DNA of 64,000 bases, taken from Cryphonectria parasitica EP155 (lineage: Eukaryota > Ascomycota > Sordariomycetes > Diaporthales > Cryphonectriaceae). Below the pieces are notes generated by a model. It made no database searches. It was not told where the DNA came from and saw nothing but the letters and a program-made list of their open reading frames with translations. Shown piece by piece: positions 44,381 through 56,133 of the stretch. The position numbers and the translations under genes were made by a program. Position 1 is the stretch's first letter; each line of letters opens with the position of its first letter. Location of the stretch: positions 310,001-374,000 of the forward strand of contig NW_024468912.1 in the NCBI RefSeq assembly GCF_011745365.1. The letters run 5' to 3'.

Positions 44381-47300
44381 ATACGGTGCCGAAGTCAAGA
44401 CTTGCGATGATTTGACATTAAGCCACTCCTTTTGTGTGTACCTAAAGTTTGAGCCGGGTTTTGACATAGTTACTCGAATGCGCCAGACTGCAAGCGTTAT
44501 GATATTGAAAAATACAATTCCTATGAGCTTGGCAACCTGAGCCCAGACCTTGGGCACAACTGCATGGTTAAGACCTGTGACTATAGCCCTACGATGAACC
44601 TGACATGATTTTTTTGAGGACCAATTTGCTTTCTTTTCATCAAGGTCGTGTTGCTGATTTCATCGAGTCATTAACACAGGATGATATCAAGAAGTAGCTC
44701 TCATATGAGGTCGTCTTCCACTTGACATGGCCACAGTCTACTTACTGGAAGTTTAAAATACAAAAGTGCCCGAATAAACATATCTGTCTTCAAACCTGCA
44801 TAATCTAATGATAAGAAGAGAAATGGATACCGGTTACGAGAAACTGGACTCTATTTGCTCACTATTGATCACAATTCCGCGGAAAATTTGAAGCTTCCAT
44901 CGCATGATTACTTGACACATTAAGACGAATTACGACGATATTATATACATATCCTCTGTTCCTAGACCATGATATTGACAAAACATGATCTCAATCATGT
45001 TTCACTGTGCTTAGCCTTCTCTTTCAAACGCAGCCATCAAGGCCTGGCAGCCGTGATCAGGTACTCGTTCGCATTGTTTGGAGTGCAACAATCAAGAAAC
45101 ACCCTCTCCCCATCTTCAGCCTCCTTCCTTGCTATTCACTGCAGCATGTTCTCTTTTTGTGACTGTTGTTGAAGCAAAGCTTGGATGGTCTTCAAGACTG
45201 ATGTTTTCCGTGATAAATTGTCGCAGATACCTCGCTGCAGACAATGTGGAAAGGGTGTCTCTGATGATCTCAAAATCATCTCACTTCAATTGTGTCTTAG
45301 TCCGTTTCTTCTTCTGTAAGCATATGAAGACAGGAGCTTAGTTTATAGTATCTGTCTATCCTCCCCCTCATTACACTATAGACTAACCAACGCACAATTT
45401 CACTTTGACAGCTTCCTTTTGCTGTTGCTCCAGGAGGAAACCGAAGAGGTGTCAGGCATATTACTCTTACTCTGGCTGAGTATGTCAATTTGGGCCTGAT
45501 CGAAGGCAATACGACATCAAGTGAATGACAACTAGGCCAATTTCGGTATCTGCAACTCTGTATGGACGAGGCAGTAGATATTCAAACCTGTTATGGTCTC
45601 TCAACATCTATTCAGACGCTAGATTCAGGAGGAGACAGAATGAAACGCGTCTAATTCTTCCGTGGTTTCTCTCTCTCTCCCTTTTCCCTGTGTTTCTGTT
45701 GCAAATATGAATCAAGGCAACAGCAAAGCTCGATTCTGTTGTGTTGAAATACCCGCAGAGTCTTCCGGATGACACGGCCGAGTGTCCAAATCTACTCGGC
45801 TGGCCACTCTACTGCCAGATATCCATGGCATCGAAGTAGAGCGCTCTAAATTATATGCATACATAGAGCAGTGTCCTTTAGGATGCTTGTGAGGTGGCTT
45901 CTATGCCAACTCTCTCCTTTCCTCCTGAACTACAGTCTATGTGCTACTTAGATGAGCAAACGGAATATTTGACAAGAACTTGACTTCTCAGCCATGCCTC
46001 TTCTTGTTTCCACTGACCTCTCCTCCAAGCCCAACATACGGGCAAAATACGCACTAGGTAAGAAGTCCCAGCAGCCTGCTACCCCATCCACACATAGGAA
46101 TGATGCATGCATGATCTCTGCCAACTGGCGATCCTAAACATAATTACATCTGCAGATGCATCAGACAACACTTTCTCCCCCGACCACATCACACGCATGA
46201 TGATATCGGCCGAGTTGATCCTTGTCAGCGCCATAGCACCAACAGCTGCAGGCAAGGACGTGGACATTCACCAAGCCTCAGGACTGCACCATTGCAGCCG
46301 GGGGAACATCCCTCCTCCTCCCTTGGCCACCGCGGGGCGGGGGAAAAGAGGGTTGTACAAGACACAACGGCTCGTCGCATGATGAGGCCCCCAATCCGGC
46401 AGATTCTGATTTCAAATACTTTACTCATCTCCCTATTTCTCCCCCCTCTCCCCCTCCATGACATGCACTTGCTGGGATACAGCAAGCATATGCATATGTT
46501 GGTCATACAGCAGATGCGTTGTCGGGCACATCCGGTGTACAAAAGCCCTAGCAGGGGGAGAGAGAGGGAGGGGGGGGTAAGGTACGGGTGTACACAAGAC
46601 AAGTGACACGCATGTGAGCCAACGGCAGCTGGATCACTGGCCTAAATCGTGCAAAGACAGGGGCCTAATTGTCTTGCTTGCTTGCTTGCTTGCTTGCTGG
46701 GAGGAGGGCCCCAACTTGATGCACACTGACCCTTTCACATCACACAAGCAACAAGCCTAAAAGGGCTACAAAAAGTCTCAGAAAGACGTCCGAGGGATTT
46801 TCTTACTCAGACGGCGTTAATGCGTCTCGTACACACAACCAGTCGGAGGCCTTCCCCAAGACTCGACTTTCTTTTTCCACACCTTGTTGCCCCTTTCCAT
46901 CTTTTGCTTCTCGTTTTCGCAGTTCCAAATCCTTCGCTAGAAGTGGTGAAAGGAGGATTGTCATAGACCATCTGATGTCACTTATGAGGCCCAAGCGTTC
47001 TTTTTCTGGATTGAAACCTCGCCTCCCTTTCTCTGTCTTCCTTCAGGCCTTAGGGCTTAGGATCGGGCTTTGAAAAAGAACGAGAGGGAGTGGGGAGGGA
47101 GGTTCTTGGAAATCTGGAGGAATTACCCGAGCCCTTGTTCGATCCTCGGGAGGGATGAATAAGGAATTCCAAAGTACCTGTACCTGTCCTCCTTGTACTC
47201 ATCCCCCAGAGGGGCGGGCCGAGCTCTGAGAACTGGGGGCCGAAGGATGAGCGGGCAGATCGATCCACGCAAGATAACCCCCCGATGGTTTACCAGGGCG

Positions 47301-49059
47301 ACGTGAGATTGCAAGGTCGCTAGGTATCTAATCCACACTCTCCTCCCTCTTTCTCCCCCTCCATCACATCCCGGGTCCGAGCAGAAGCGAGGCGGGAAGC
47401 GCGAAACACTGGCCCACGCTGGGGTCTCGCCCTCGGGAGGAGAGCCCTCTCAAATCAAAGACAAGGCTGTCGCCGTCTACAGCCCCCATAGCTCATGGCT
47501 CATGGCTCAAAAGCAGACGCAGATCTGTGACACGCTGTATGTACACACTGGTGACCACATGGATGGCGCCATTGCTACAGCTGCTGACCGCCTGACCGCC
47601 TCGTCTTTCTCCTCGCATATGTCGGTTCTGTGGACAGATACCCCAAAGGATTCGTGGGGGGAGGGGGGGGGGGGAGACCGGTACATAGCAACTCGACCAG
47701 CTCCCCCGCCCCGGTCACGCTGCATGCATACATGATAAGCAATGAAATCAAGAGTACATGCACCCCTCTCTCCCACAAGGCCTGGGTGGACTAAGCGAGC
47801 ATCAGTCGGCCCACGAAAGTACGACAAGAAAAGGAAAGTGGGAAAAGAAAGAAAGAAAAAAACGGTTCGCGATCTCTGTAGGAAGACTGCCCCATACAAT
47901 TCAGGAATCCCAGATCTCAGAGTCTTACTTTGTGAAGTGTATAATCTCGACAGGGTGCAGACGCAGGTGGTCGGCACATAAGTTCCCTGTCCAAGAGAAG
48001 CTCGGAAAAGAGCCAGTAAGAAGACGAAGATCAGAGTGGAGCTCGTGACTACTTACCTTATGAAAGCGTCTCTGTCCCTATTATACCTCATGGGTGGAGT
48101 CGGTATTCCCTACCGAACTCAGTATAACTACTTACGAAATACAAGATAGACGCCTTTTTGGACCTTGTATCGAACTAAGTAAGGGAAAACGGACCTGATT
48201 GTGGATCCATCATCATGGCGAGAGGGGTTCACCAGCAAGGGCCGAAGGATCTGTCCCTACAGTGCGAGAAGCCGCTTGGCCAACAGCCAGCGACAAAGAG
48301 TTGAGAAACATGCAGCGTGCGGCGCAGGTGGCGTGGTCATGAACTGATGGTTTTATCATAGTAGTAGGTGTTGTATAAATTAGGTAGGCAGCAGCTGGGA
48401 CGAGAGGGGCTGTCAAGGCTGTATATTAGCAACAGCTCATTAATTTAGCCCAGGTCCAGTACGGACGGTCCAGGGCTTCACATACATACTGTCGTATTGA
48501 ACGGCAAGGAGACGACCTCAAGTGTCACCGAAGAGGCTCCGCCGAGTTCCTGTAAAGGCAGTGGCTATGTCGCGAAAACCCAGCGCTGGTGACTTGCCTC
48601 CCCTTGCCGGTTATATGCAACTCACCTGAGCTTCTGTCTATCACTTCCAGTGTACGCCTCATGCTTCGAAGCTGCCTCTAATGAAGAGCCTGCGATTTTT
48701 ACCTCACAAAGTCAACCTCCCCCACATTTCGAGGAATACAGGGAACATTTGTACGATGATGACTGCCAAAAGGCCCGTGGTTCCCCATCGGTGCGTTGTT
48801 AAAAGTGGCATGCAGGAGTGCGGCACAGAATTTTTCACCGGGCTTGTTTTGAAAGGGCCGATAATTGTCGTCCTTTGGAAAATCTGCCGAGACAACGGAG
48901 GTAAGATCGAATCACAGCAAGAGAGTCGCTCTATCGCAGAAAGAAGAAAGGGTTGCTTGTACGGACTCATAGTCGTGAGACACGACGAGGTGGTAGTGGT
49001 GGTAGTGGTGGTGACCCGTCGGCGGTTGTGGGTACAATTTTTCCTTGTTCTCTTCTTGG
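44381..49059. other. 4.7 kb intergenic region
   Basis: No supportable gene. The first 1.5 kb is AT-richer with scattered stops and may hold decayed sequence. From about 46.3 kb the sequence becomes GC-richer with G/C tracts, a CTTG repeat at 46673-46698 and CT-rich stretches. Open frames up to about 155 codons (for example minus strand at 47507-47977) overlap homopolymers and lack family features. The plus frame at 48681-49091 overlaps the 3' side of the YVH1 gene and is probably its 3' UTR complement. Confidence 0.4.
46673..46698. repeat. (CTTG)n microsatellite
   Basis: Six tandem CTTG units in intergenic DNA. Confidence 0.9.
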
Positions 49060-50736
49060 TTATAGGTTCTGCTTCCCAGGCGGCATCCTGATGCCCATCG
49101 CCGCCGCTCTGGAAGCAGCAGTTTCACCTCCGCCTAGATTGGATCCTTGACTTCTGACGATAACCTCATCCACCTTACTGGCACCCAAGGAGAAGGCAGG
49201 GCACACCCATTCGCCGCAGCTACACTTGAACCCTTGCCAGGCGTACCGACCTATACTGGACCCACACTTGGGATTCGGACATACAAGCCGCCCGTCCAGG
49301 GCTCCCTCCTCGAGGACGGGTCTCATCCAGGACAGGGCTTCGATGAAGTGGTGCGGACATGGGCTTTGACCGGCTGCTGCCTTCTGATGAGGGACGATGA
49401 ACTGATGCGTCGCAAGGACCCTCCTGCACTTCTTACAACGGAGGTCCTTTGCCAGTCCCCCGCCTTCAGCCTGGCCCTTGTCCTTCGGGGCCTCGGTTTC
49501 GTCCTCAAATATAATCCAGTCAGGCTTCTTGCCGATCTTGGCGCTCTCCTCGACCTCACGCTCCCATAGCCACCGCTGGTACGTGCCATGGCGCTCCACG
49601 GCGTCGTCGCTGCCCGCGGGCATGCCCATCTGTACCCACAATTCCAGCTGCTTCATGAAACCCGGGTTGGGCTCTGCGATCTCGCGCGTCTTGCGGACCC
49701 AGTCCAGTGCTGCCTGCACTGCCGTACGCGCCGTCTCCTCGTCGGGACGCTTGCTGTTGCCTGGGGTGAGGCCGTACCGGTGAGGGTATTTCCAGAGCAG
49801 GTAGGCCACGACGGCAGTGACGGATCGGGACTTGCCCATAGCGCAATGGACGAACACGGCTCCAGGCTGGGCTGGGTCGGTCTTGCTCGCCTCATCTTTT
49901 AGCGAGAGGTTCTTCATATCGGGCCCCAGAAGTGAAGGAGCCCCCTTCTTCTCCTCATCTTCTTCACCAGCGACAGCGCCCCCTTCGCCCTTGTCTGCCC
50001 CTGATGTTGACCTTGCGCCTGGCAGGATCGTGCCCCGCGGCCATGCCCCTGGTCCTCCGCTCAGACCCCTCTGGATGAACCTGACGGCACGAGGCAGGTG
50101 CACCAGGATATCCTCGTCGTCGACATCATCGACGTCCACGCTCAGGTGCACGTAGCGGTCCTCGAAGCCCTGCCAGTCCACAAAGCTGTACTTGATCATG
50201 CTGAGGACATGGGCGATCCCCTTGTCCTCCATCGATCCTGGCCGTCGCAGGGCGAAGACGCCGCCGACATACAGCTCGTCCGGGCCGTCGACGCGGTTGA
50301 GCGCCATGGCCTTCTGTTCGGTGAGCTGGAGCTGTTCGTGGTCTGGGCCCCCTTCGAATGCCGAGCGCCCGTGGCAACGGTCCGTCAGAGGGCTCGGAGG
50401 CGATGACGTCTGAGGAACGATGCCTTCGTGATCAGATGTAGCAGTCTTGGCTGCTTTCAGCTCGCGGCTGATGTCCTGAACGTTGAGCCCGGTGAGGGCC
50501 TCAAATCTTGAGCAGCACGCTGGGGACAGGCAGGTAACGTTGTCGCTGTGGTTCTCGTTGTCTCTGTCTCTGTGGGTACTGCTACTGTCGTGCGTCTCCT
50601 GGTCGCTGTCACTTGCTGTGGCGTTATCTTCTATGTCTATGCTCGTGTCTGACAGGGGCTCTGATGTTGATGTTGATATGGACAAGGAGGCTCCGTGGGC
50701 GAAGATGCGACGGCCTGACTCATCCGGAGAGGGCAT
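49060..50736 (-). CDS. YVH1: dual-specificity protein phosphatase Yvh1
   Basis: Single exon, 558 aa. Yvh1 is a cytosolic/nuclear phosphatase whose zinc-binding tail releases Mrt4 from pre-60S ribosomes. The N-terminal 65 residues are Ser/Thr/Asp-rich and disordered. The catalytic domain (about residues 150-370) starts at DGPDELYVGGVFALRR and carries the CX5R loop VFVHCAMGKSRSVTAVVAYL, with nucleophile C298 and R304. An acidic, low-complexity insert of about 70 residues lies between the DVDDVDDEDIL segment and the active site. The C-terminal zinc module has Cys/His groups: CKKCRR, CPHHFIE, LVCPNPKCGSSIGRY and CSCGEWVCPAF. This tail distinguishes Yvh1 from other dual-specificity phosphatases. 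The start at 50736 is the only upstream Met; the gene stands alone. Confidence 0.95.
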   Translation of the reverse strand: MPSPDESGRRIFAHGASLSISTSTSEPLSDTSIDIEDNATASDSDQETHDSSSTHRDRDNENHSDNVTCLSPACCSRFEALTGLNVQDISRELKAAKTATSDHEGIVPQTSSPPSPLTDRCHGRSAFEGGPDHEQLQLTEQKAMALNRVDGPDELYVGGVFALRRPGSMEDKGIAHVLSMIKYSFVDWQGFEDRYVHLSVDVDDVDDEDILVHLPRAVRFIQRGLSGGPGAWPRGTILPGARSTSGADKGEGGAVAGEEDEEKKGAPSLLGPDMKNLSLKDEASKTDPAQPGAVFVHCAMGKSRSVTAVVAYLLWKYPHRYGLTPGNSKRPDEETARTAVQAALDWVRKTREIAEPNPGFMKQLELWVQMGMPAGSDDAVERHGTYQRWLWEREVEESAKIGKKPDWIIFEDETEAPKDKGQAEGGGLAKDLRCKKCRRVLATHQFIVPHQKAAAGQSPCPHHFIEALSWMRPVLEEGALDGRLVCPNPKCGSSIGRYAWQGFKCSCGEWVCPAFSLGASKVDEVIVRSQGSNLGGGETAASRAAAMGIRMPPGKQNL

Positions 50737-53700
50737 AGTCTTGTTCTGGCCAGGGCCTGAGGATGGATAACGCTTTAGCCTGAGCAGATAAAGAACAGAA
50801 AATCTGTTTTATCAGAGATGAGAGATCTGATTCGTCAGCTTCCTCTGCTGGACCAGTTGCTGTCCACAATAGAAGGGCCCATAGAGGTGGAGGAGGGTCC
50901 TTGGTGCATGCGAAATGGGTCCAAGGAGGAGTTAGTTGGGTGGAGAGTGACGCTAATTTTTTTTTTTTCCTTCTCTGTATGTGATGAAGCCAGGCAGAAG
51001 GAGGGTTTTTTTTCTCTTTTCTTTTTTTGTGTTTTTTCTTTCTCTTTCGGTGATCGGTAAAAGCACCTTGTCACGTTCTTTGTGTGTGCTCAGGCCCCTA
51101 ACCCTTCCACCTTCCCAAGGTTGCCAGGTAATTACTAATGGAAGGTGCTATGATTGGGTACCAAGATACTTAGTACACCAGATAAGGGTTTGTTTCACAT
51201 TCCACCGGCCAAAAGATGCTAGAACAGGGAAAAGAAGGCGGGAGAGAGAGAGAGAGAACGAAGATGGAAAGTTCGAAATTGCTTGCACAAAGGCATGCCC
51301 CGCACTTTTGGCCCCCACAAACGGACCCACTGCGGGGTAGGTCTGTAGGGCTATTTTTTGCTTATGACATGGCCATTTCATAGCTTCTTAGTGTCTGCAG
51401 CATCTTAACTTGTACATACAGTGTGGTGTGTGTCATACTAGGGAACCGCTCTTGAAGTGCAGTGGGGTTCCTGTCAAACGTCACGGCAAGGCCAGGCATG
51501 ATTGGGGGCCAAAGCGAATGTGCATCTTGTCCAGCCCAGCCCCAGCCCAGCCCAGCCCACAGCCCTACCAGGCCTGACCAGACAAGGCAGATGGATGAAT
51601 CAGGCCTAGGATGGATAGATGGATGGATGGTAGCCCAGGTAGTGTGATGGGGCAGGGAGCGGCTAAGGCAAGCCCACGGTAGCCAAACTTGTTGGCCAGG
51701 GCTGAAGAGGAGCCAGCGAGAGGAGATGTGACTGAAGTGGATACATGTAATTAATCCATTCCCCCGAGTTGTGCACAACTTTGACAAGAAAATTATGGGA
51801 TGATCATCTAGCCTAAGTAATCTGTGCATTGCCGTTGGATGACAACTCAAGGTTGGTCAGATCCAACTCCAAGTGTAACCAAGCCCCCACTCCTATTGTA
51901 ATACCACTGAGTAAATATGCAAGGGCTTACTTTTCATTGTCTACTAAGTACTCAAGGCTGTGTGATGACTGTTGAGCCCAACTTTATACACCTCTGGAAC
52001 TCAAAATGGCCCCCCACTACAATGCATGGAACCATCTGAGCTCTACTTCAAAGGACAAGACATAGAAAAAGGCATCATGGTACACATGCAGAAGCCCTCG
52101 ATAATTATGGTGGGGGAAAAAGCAACAAAAGTATCACACATACCACTCAAGCACTCCCTTAGACACTTACTATCAAAAAGTGTACAGGTAACAATATGTC
52201 AGATGCTACCTTACCTCAAGACTAGTATTGTAACATCCTCTCTCACTTAGATCCACCTTGCTAGGAACACCATCACACACACATACTTTTACACATAAAC
52301 ACATCATACATATTTATTGTGCATAAATCTTGTATTTATGTTTCTTGTCTCAATTTTTGATCGCTAAGAGTGTGAAGCCCACTACTACTGTAGCTTTTCC
52401 ACTTGTCAATGCCTCAATGGCTGCTCTCAGCTGTTGAGGTGACTCAATCAAGCCTAGCCAGCTGAAGGATTCCTCACGACTGAGAGGGTCTGCCCCACCT
52501 GGAGTTTGATCTATCTATGGATTACGACAGATAAAGAACGTTGGAATACTTGGATGTACCATGGTATGATTTGAGCAGTCCCCAGTTCAAGGATTTTGGA
52601 AGACTTCAGGACAGAAGGCTCGCCGTCGAGGGCAGAATGTGATGAAAACCTGGTTGCGCAACAGACATGAAAAAGCTGCCCAGATCTTTCTGCAATGCAA
52701 AAACATAAATAGCCAATCAAGCCGCTAATGCACTGTGATAATAAAAGACACTGAAGGAAGAACCCTTGGCACCGGAAAACCTTCAAATGATACTGTAGCG
52801 GGTCCACGAGGAAGACCTCAGGCACGAGAATGAACAACCAAAGCCGAGTCCACGTACACCTGGCCTCCAATGCGCTCCCCCCCCCCCCCCTTTTCAACAT
52901 CGTGGCTCTTGTTTTTCCCAATCTGCTAAAAAGATTCCATGCGCCGGGACCAAGGACCCAGCCAATCGGTCTGAGATGGAGTGAATCCTTCATCTCCACG
53001 ATGAGAATCCTCCCGTCTGTCTGGGCCAATCCGCTGGAAAGCCAGTCCTGGATTCCCCTCCTCCCCTCTTCTTCCACCGCCAGATAGACATAATCTCACA
53101 AGTTGGTCGAAGCCCTTTGGTCGCAGGCAGCGTCCATCACCGACAGCTTTCGAGAGTTGGTCTGAAGAGTACCAAGAACAGTGAAGGCATGGCCATGACC
53201 GTAAGGGAATGCAGTGACCAGAGCTTGTCTTATCTGCCACCTCACCGCCAGGCTAGAAAATCAGAGCAAATGGCATGATGAGAAGAGCGTACAGAGAGAA
53301 TTAATCAGTGTGCTCCTCTGCTGCGCATAGCGTTGGAGGCATGAATGCACCAGCCAGTCCTGACCAGACTAGAAAATGGATGCACATCGCTGCTTGACTT
53401 CCCGGGGGCCATCTGCGAACAGGGCAAATCGGAGTCACCGAGCTACGTGCATGAAGCATTAAAGTCTGCACCGGCAATCGTCGCAACGCAAGTCGCTAGA
53501 GCTATAAGGTGATATTTTGACCCCGGTCGAGACTTGCTGTTCCATCCTCGAGCACCAGTACCGTCTACACAGGTACAAATGAGCCAGACAGCTGTACCAT
53601 GGTTGGTACAAGCCGTCCCTCCCATACGTAATCTCGTTGTGAAGGATTTACTGGGTACCAGCCCTATGGGAGGATGGTGCCATCCACAAAACTGCAAGAG

Positions 53701-56133
53701 TTTGCGAGGCACCTTTTGGCTCTCATCACCGGCCTGGCTAGTCCAGAAGAGGCCAATGCCTATTTTGAGTGACCGACCAGACAATAGTTGCACAAGCCAT
53801 ATACAACCACTGTCGGCAGCCAGTGCTTTCCAGACAATCCCGTTAGGTTCCTCTCAGTCTCGAGTGGTGAGGCAGCCCTGGGATTGTTTCGCTTGGCACC
53901 AGAGAACAGATTGTAAAAACACCACTCCGTAACATTGTTTGAGCCTCTTCTCTTCTGTTTCCACGAAGTAGATATCTGGTCCGGCATCTGGAAACAAATA
54001 CCGGTCAGGATGCCACATTGTTGGGACAGACAGATAAGTGCCCATCAAGAAAAGCGTCTCCACACTCCAGGCCGGACACTAGCTCCCTCTCGGTGTTGTA
54101 TTCGCGCGGTGCAGCACTCTGTCTGTCTCTCCGGCCTCTTCAAGAGTCCGTCATGATTGAGTTGGCGGTAAGCGGAGCTTAATTTCCCCCCTGCTGTAGA
54201 GACATTGGCGCCGAAGAAGATCCTACGGCATAGGCCAAACGGCAAACTGCACAACAAGCTGAGAGCGCATTGTGGAGATTGGGGCAGGCTGAGGGAATTT
54301 CAACGGCACAACGTTGCACTGATGACAGCAGACCAAAGTCAAAGCAGTGCCCTCCACTTGCGTCTTGACCCCACCTCAGCGAATCGTACTATGTACACAA
54401 AGAGGGAGGAGAGGCCCACCACATCGAGCCGCAGCAAGGCGATTCGGCGCAGAGGATCAAGAGTCGTGCTGCTTGTGGTTTGGTTTGGTTTGCTTGACAT
54501 GATGCGCTCGACTCGGTGAGCCTAGCCCCAAATACAACCACGTGTGAGCGACCCAAAGTGGGGGTCGCGAAAGCAAACCATAGTACCATTAGGCCGTACG
54601 GTATGTACATAGTATTATGGTGACTCAAAGGGCTGAGTGGAGGAACACAGGCCTGCTTCATTATCCTCCAAGTCTCTCCACGCGGGGTTCTCAGCTCGCG
54701 AACCTTGAACGACAGGAAGCCAGGCAAGACACAGCGGGCGGATCTTCCAGCCAGCATCATGATTTGTCGAATGGCAGGAGCTTGTACACAGTATGTAGGT
54801 GGTAGGGCTACTGGCCCACCCATCGGCAGATGGGTAGGATTGATGTCAGGTGGGTACCGCGTCTCTGTAGCATCATCACCTTGGATCTTCAGGGTTGCGA
54901 CGTTAACAAGAAGATCCATCCCATGTTTCTGGACTGCTTCTGAGCGACGGCTCAGCCTTCAACGCCTCGCCTGATGATACCGATCGTGGAACTTGATCCG
55001 CAAGCGAAATCGCTAAGCGTCGACGGCTGAAGTCTTGCCGAGTTGCAGCCTTCCATAGGCGGGAGGGATTTACTATGAATGAACTTAGTTTGCTCAAGGA
55101 GAAGCTGTGACGTCTGCTAACGGGCCACCACCAGTGCGTGACTCCGCCATGTGTTGTCGAACTGGAGCTCTGGATTTTCTCTCCTGGTTGGAGCGGTCCT
55201 GCAGGGAACTGTCCATCTTGAACGTTTTGTGCGGGCCCTCGAATCCTTCAAGTTGGCAAGTTCTTCAAGGGTATTTTTGTCGGTGCGGGTCATTTCCAAG
55301 ATTTTTTCATTTTTCATTTTCTGTTTTCCCCTCCTCTTTGGAGGGTGATGGGCGAGACAGGGCTGTCCATCGTCGGCAATATGAGCCTCGGCCAAATTTG
55401 TAGGCTCCAAAATATTACCCCCTTAGTATCGGCTTTGCGCTGAAGACTTTTCGGGCCTACGGCACATTACATCCTTGAGCATCATGTCGAGGCCGCTCGT
55501 TGTGATGGCATCGCCTTCCACGCCTAGAGTATCGTGCTGTCAGCGGCCAGCAGGGATTCTGAATCATTTGGTCTGCACATCGCAGCGCGAATGAGCTCCT
55601 TGACCAGAGGCCGTCCGTGGTCTCTGTAGTGGCATGGGCATAAACGTATTTGGCCGAGTTTATCTCTCTCTTTTTCTGTTTGTGTGTGTGGGGGGGCGGG
55701 GAATGAGCCCTTGATCCTCTCTCCCGACGTCGCCCGCGAGCTTTCACTTTCTTTGACTGACAGGCCCTGAGCCTAGGTCTTGCGGATCATTGTATTCGCC
55801 AGGCCATCGACAGCCCCGGCGCGGCTCATCTGCACCAGAGCAGGCTCGCTGACCTGAGCCCTATATCCCCACTTCCACTCCTTCGGATGTATTCGGACAG
55901 GTACATCTTCCTCCGGTGATTATCAACTGTTGAATGTTGCATATGTGACACTGTGGTGTCAAACTACAACCCCAGAGCAGACCAGTTTCCTTGTCTGTGC
56001 CGCGAAGTGACATCTTTCAGCTTGAGAATGAAGCCTTTTTTTGCTTTCTTTTTTCTCTCTTTCTCTCTTCTTTCTCCTTCCCATGATGACGATGATGACA
56101 ATTATGTAAGGATCCCTTTCCTATAGCCTCGGC
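50737..56133. other. 5.4 kb intergenic region
   Basis: No supportable gene. The first 300 bases, with T-rich tracts at 50960-51050, are the YVH1 upstream region. An AGCCC-type tandem repeat lies at 51535-51565. A visibly AT-richer block at 51850-52380 with many CACA words may be decayed mobile DNA. Open frames of 100-190 codons on both strands (for example minus strand 52511-53077 and 54389-54919) show no domain, codon bias or splice support. Confidence 0.4.
51535..51565. repeat. AGCCC short tandem repeat
   Basis: Five or so imperfect AGCCC/AGCCCC units in intergenic DNA. Confidence 0.8.

Noticed and set aside
49147..50406. Plus-strand frames opposite the YVH1 gene
   Set aside because: They are shadows of the minus-strand phosphatase, whose active site and zinc motifs are clear.
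52511..53077. 188-codon minus-strand frame
   Set aside because: No recognisable domain, no codon bias, and it spans a C12 tract; probably a chance frame.
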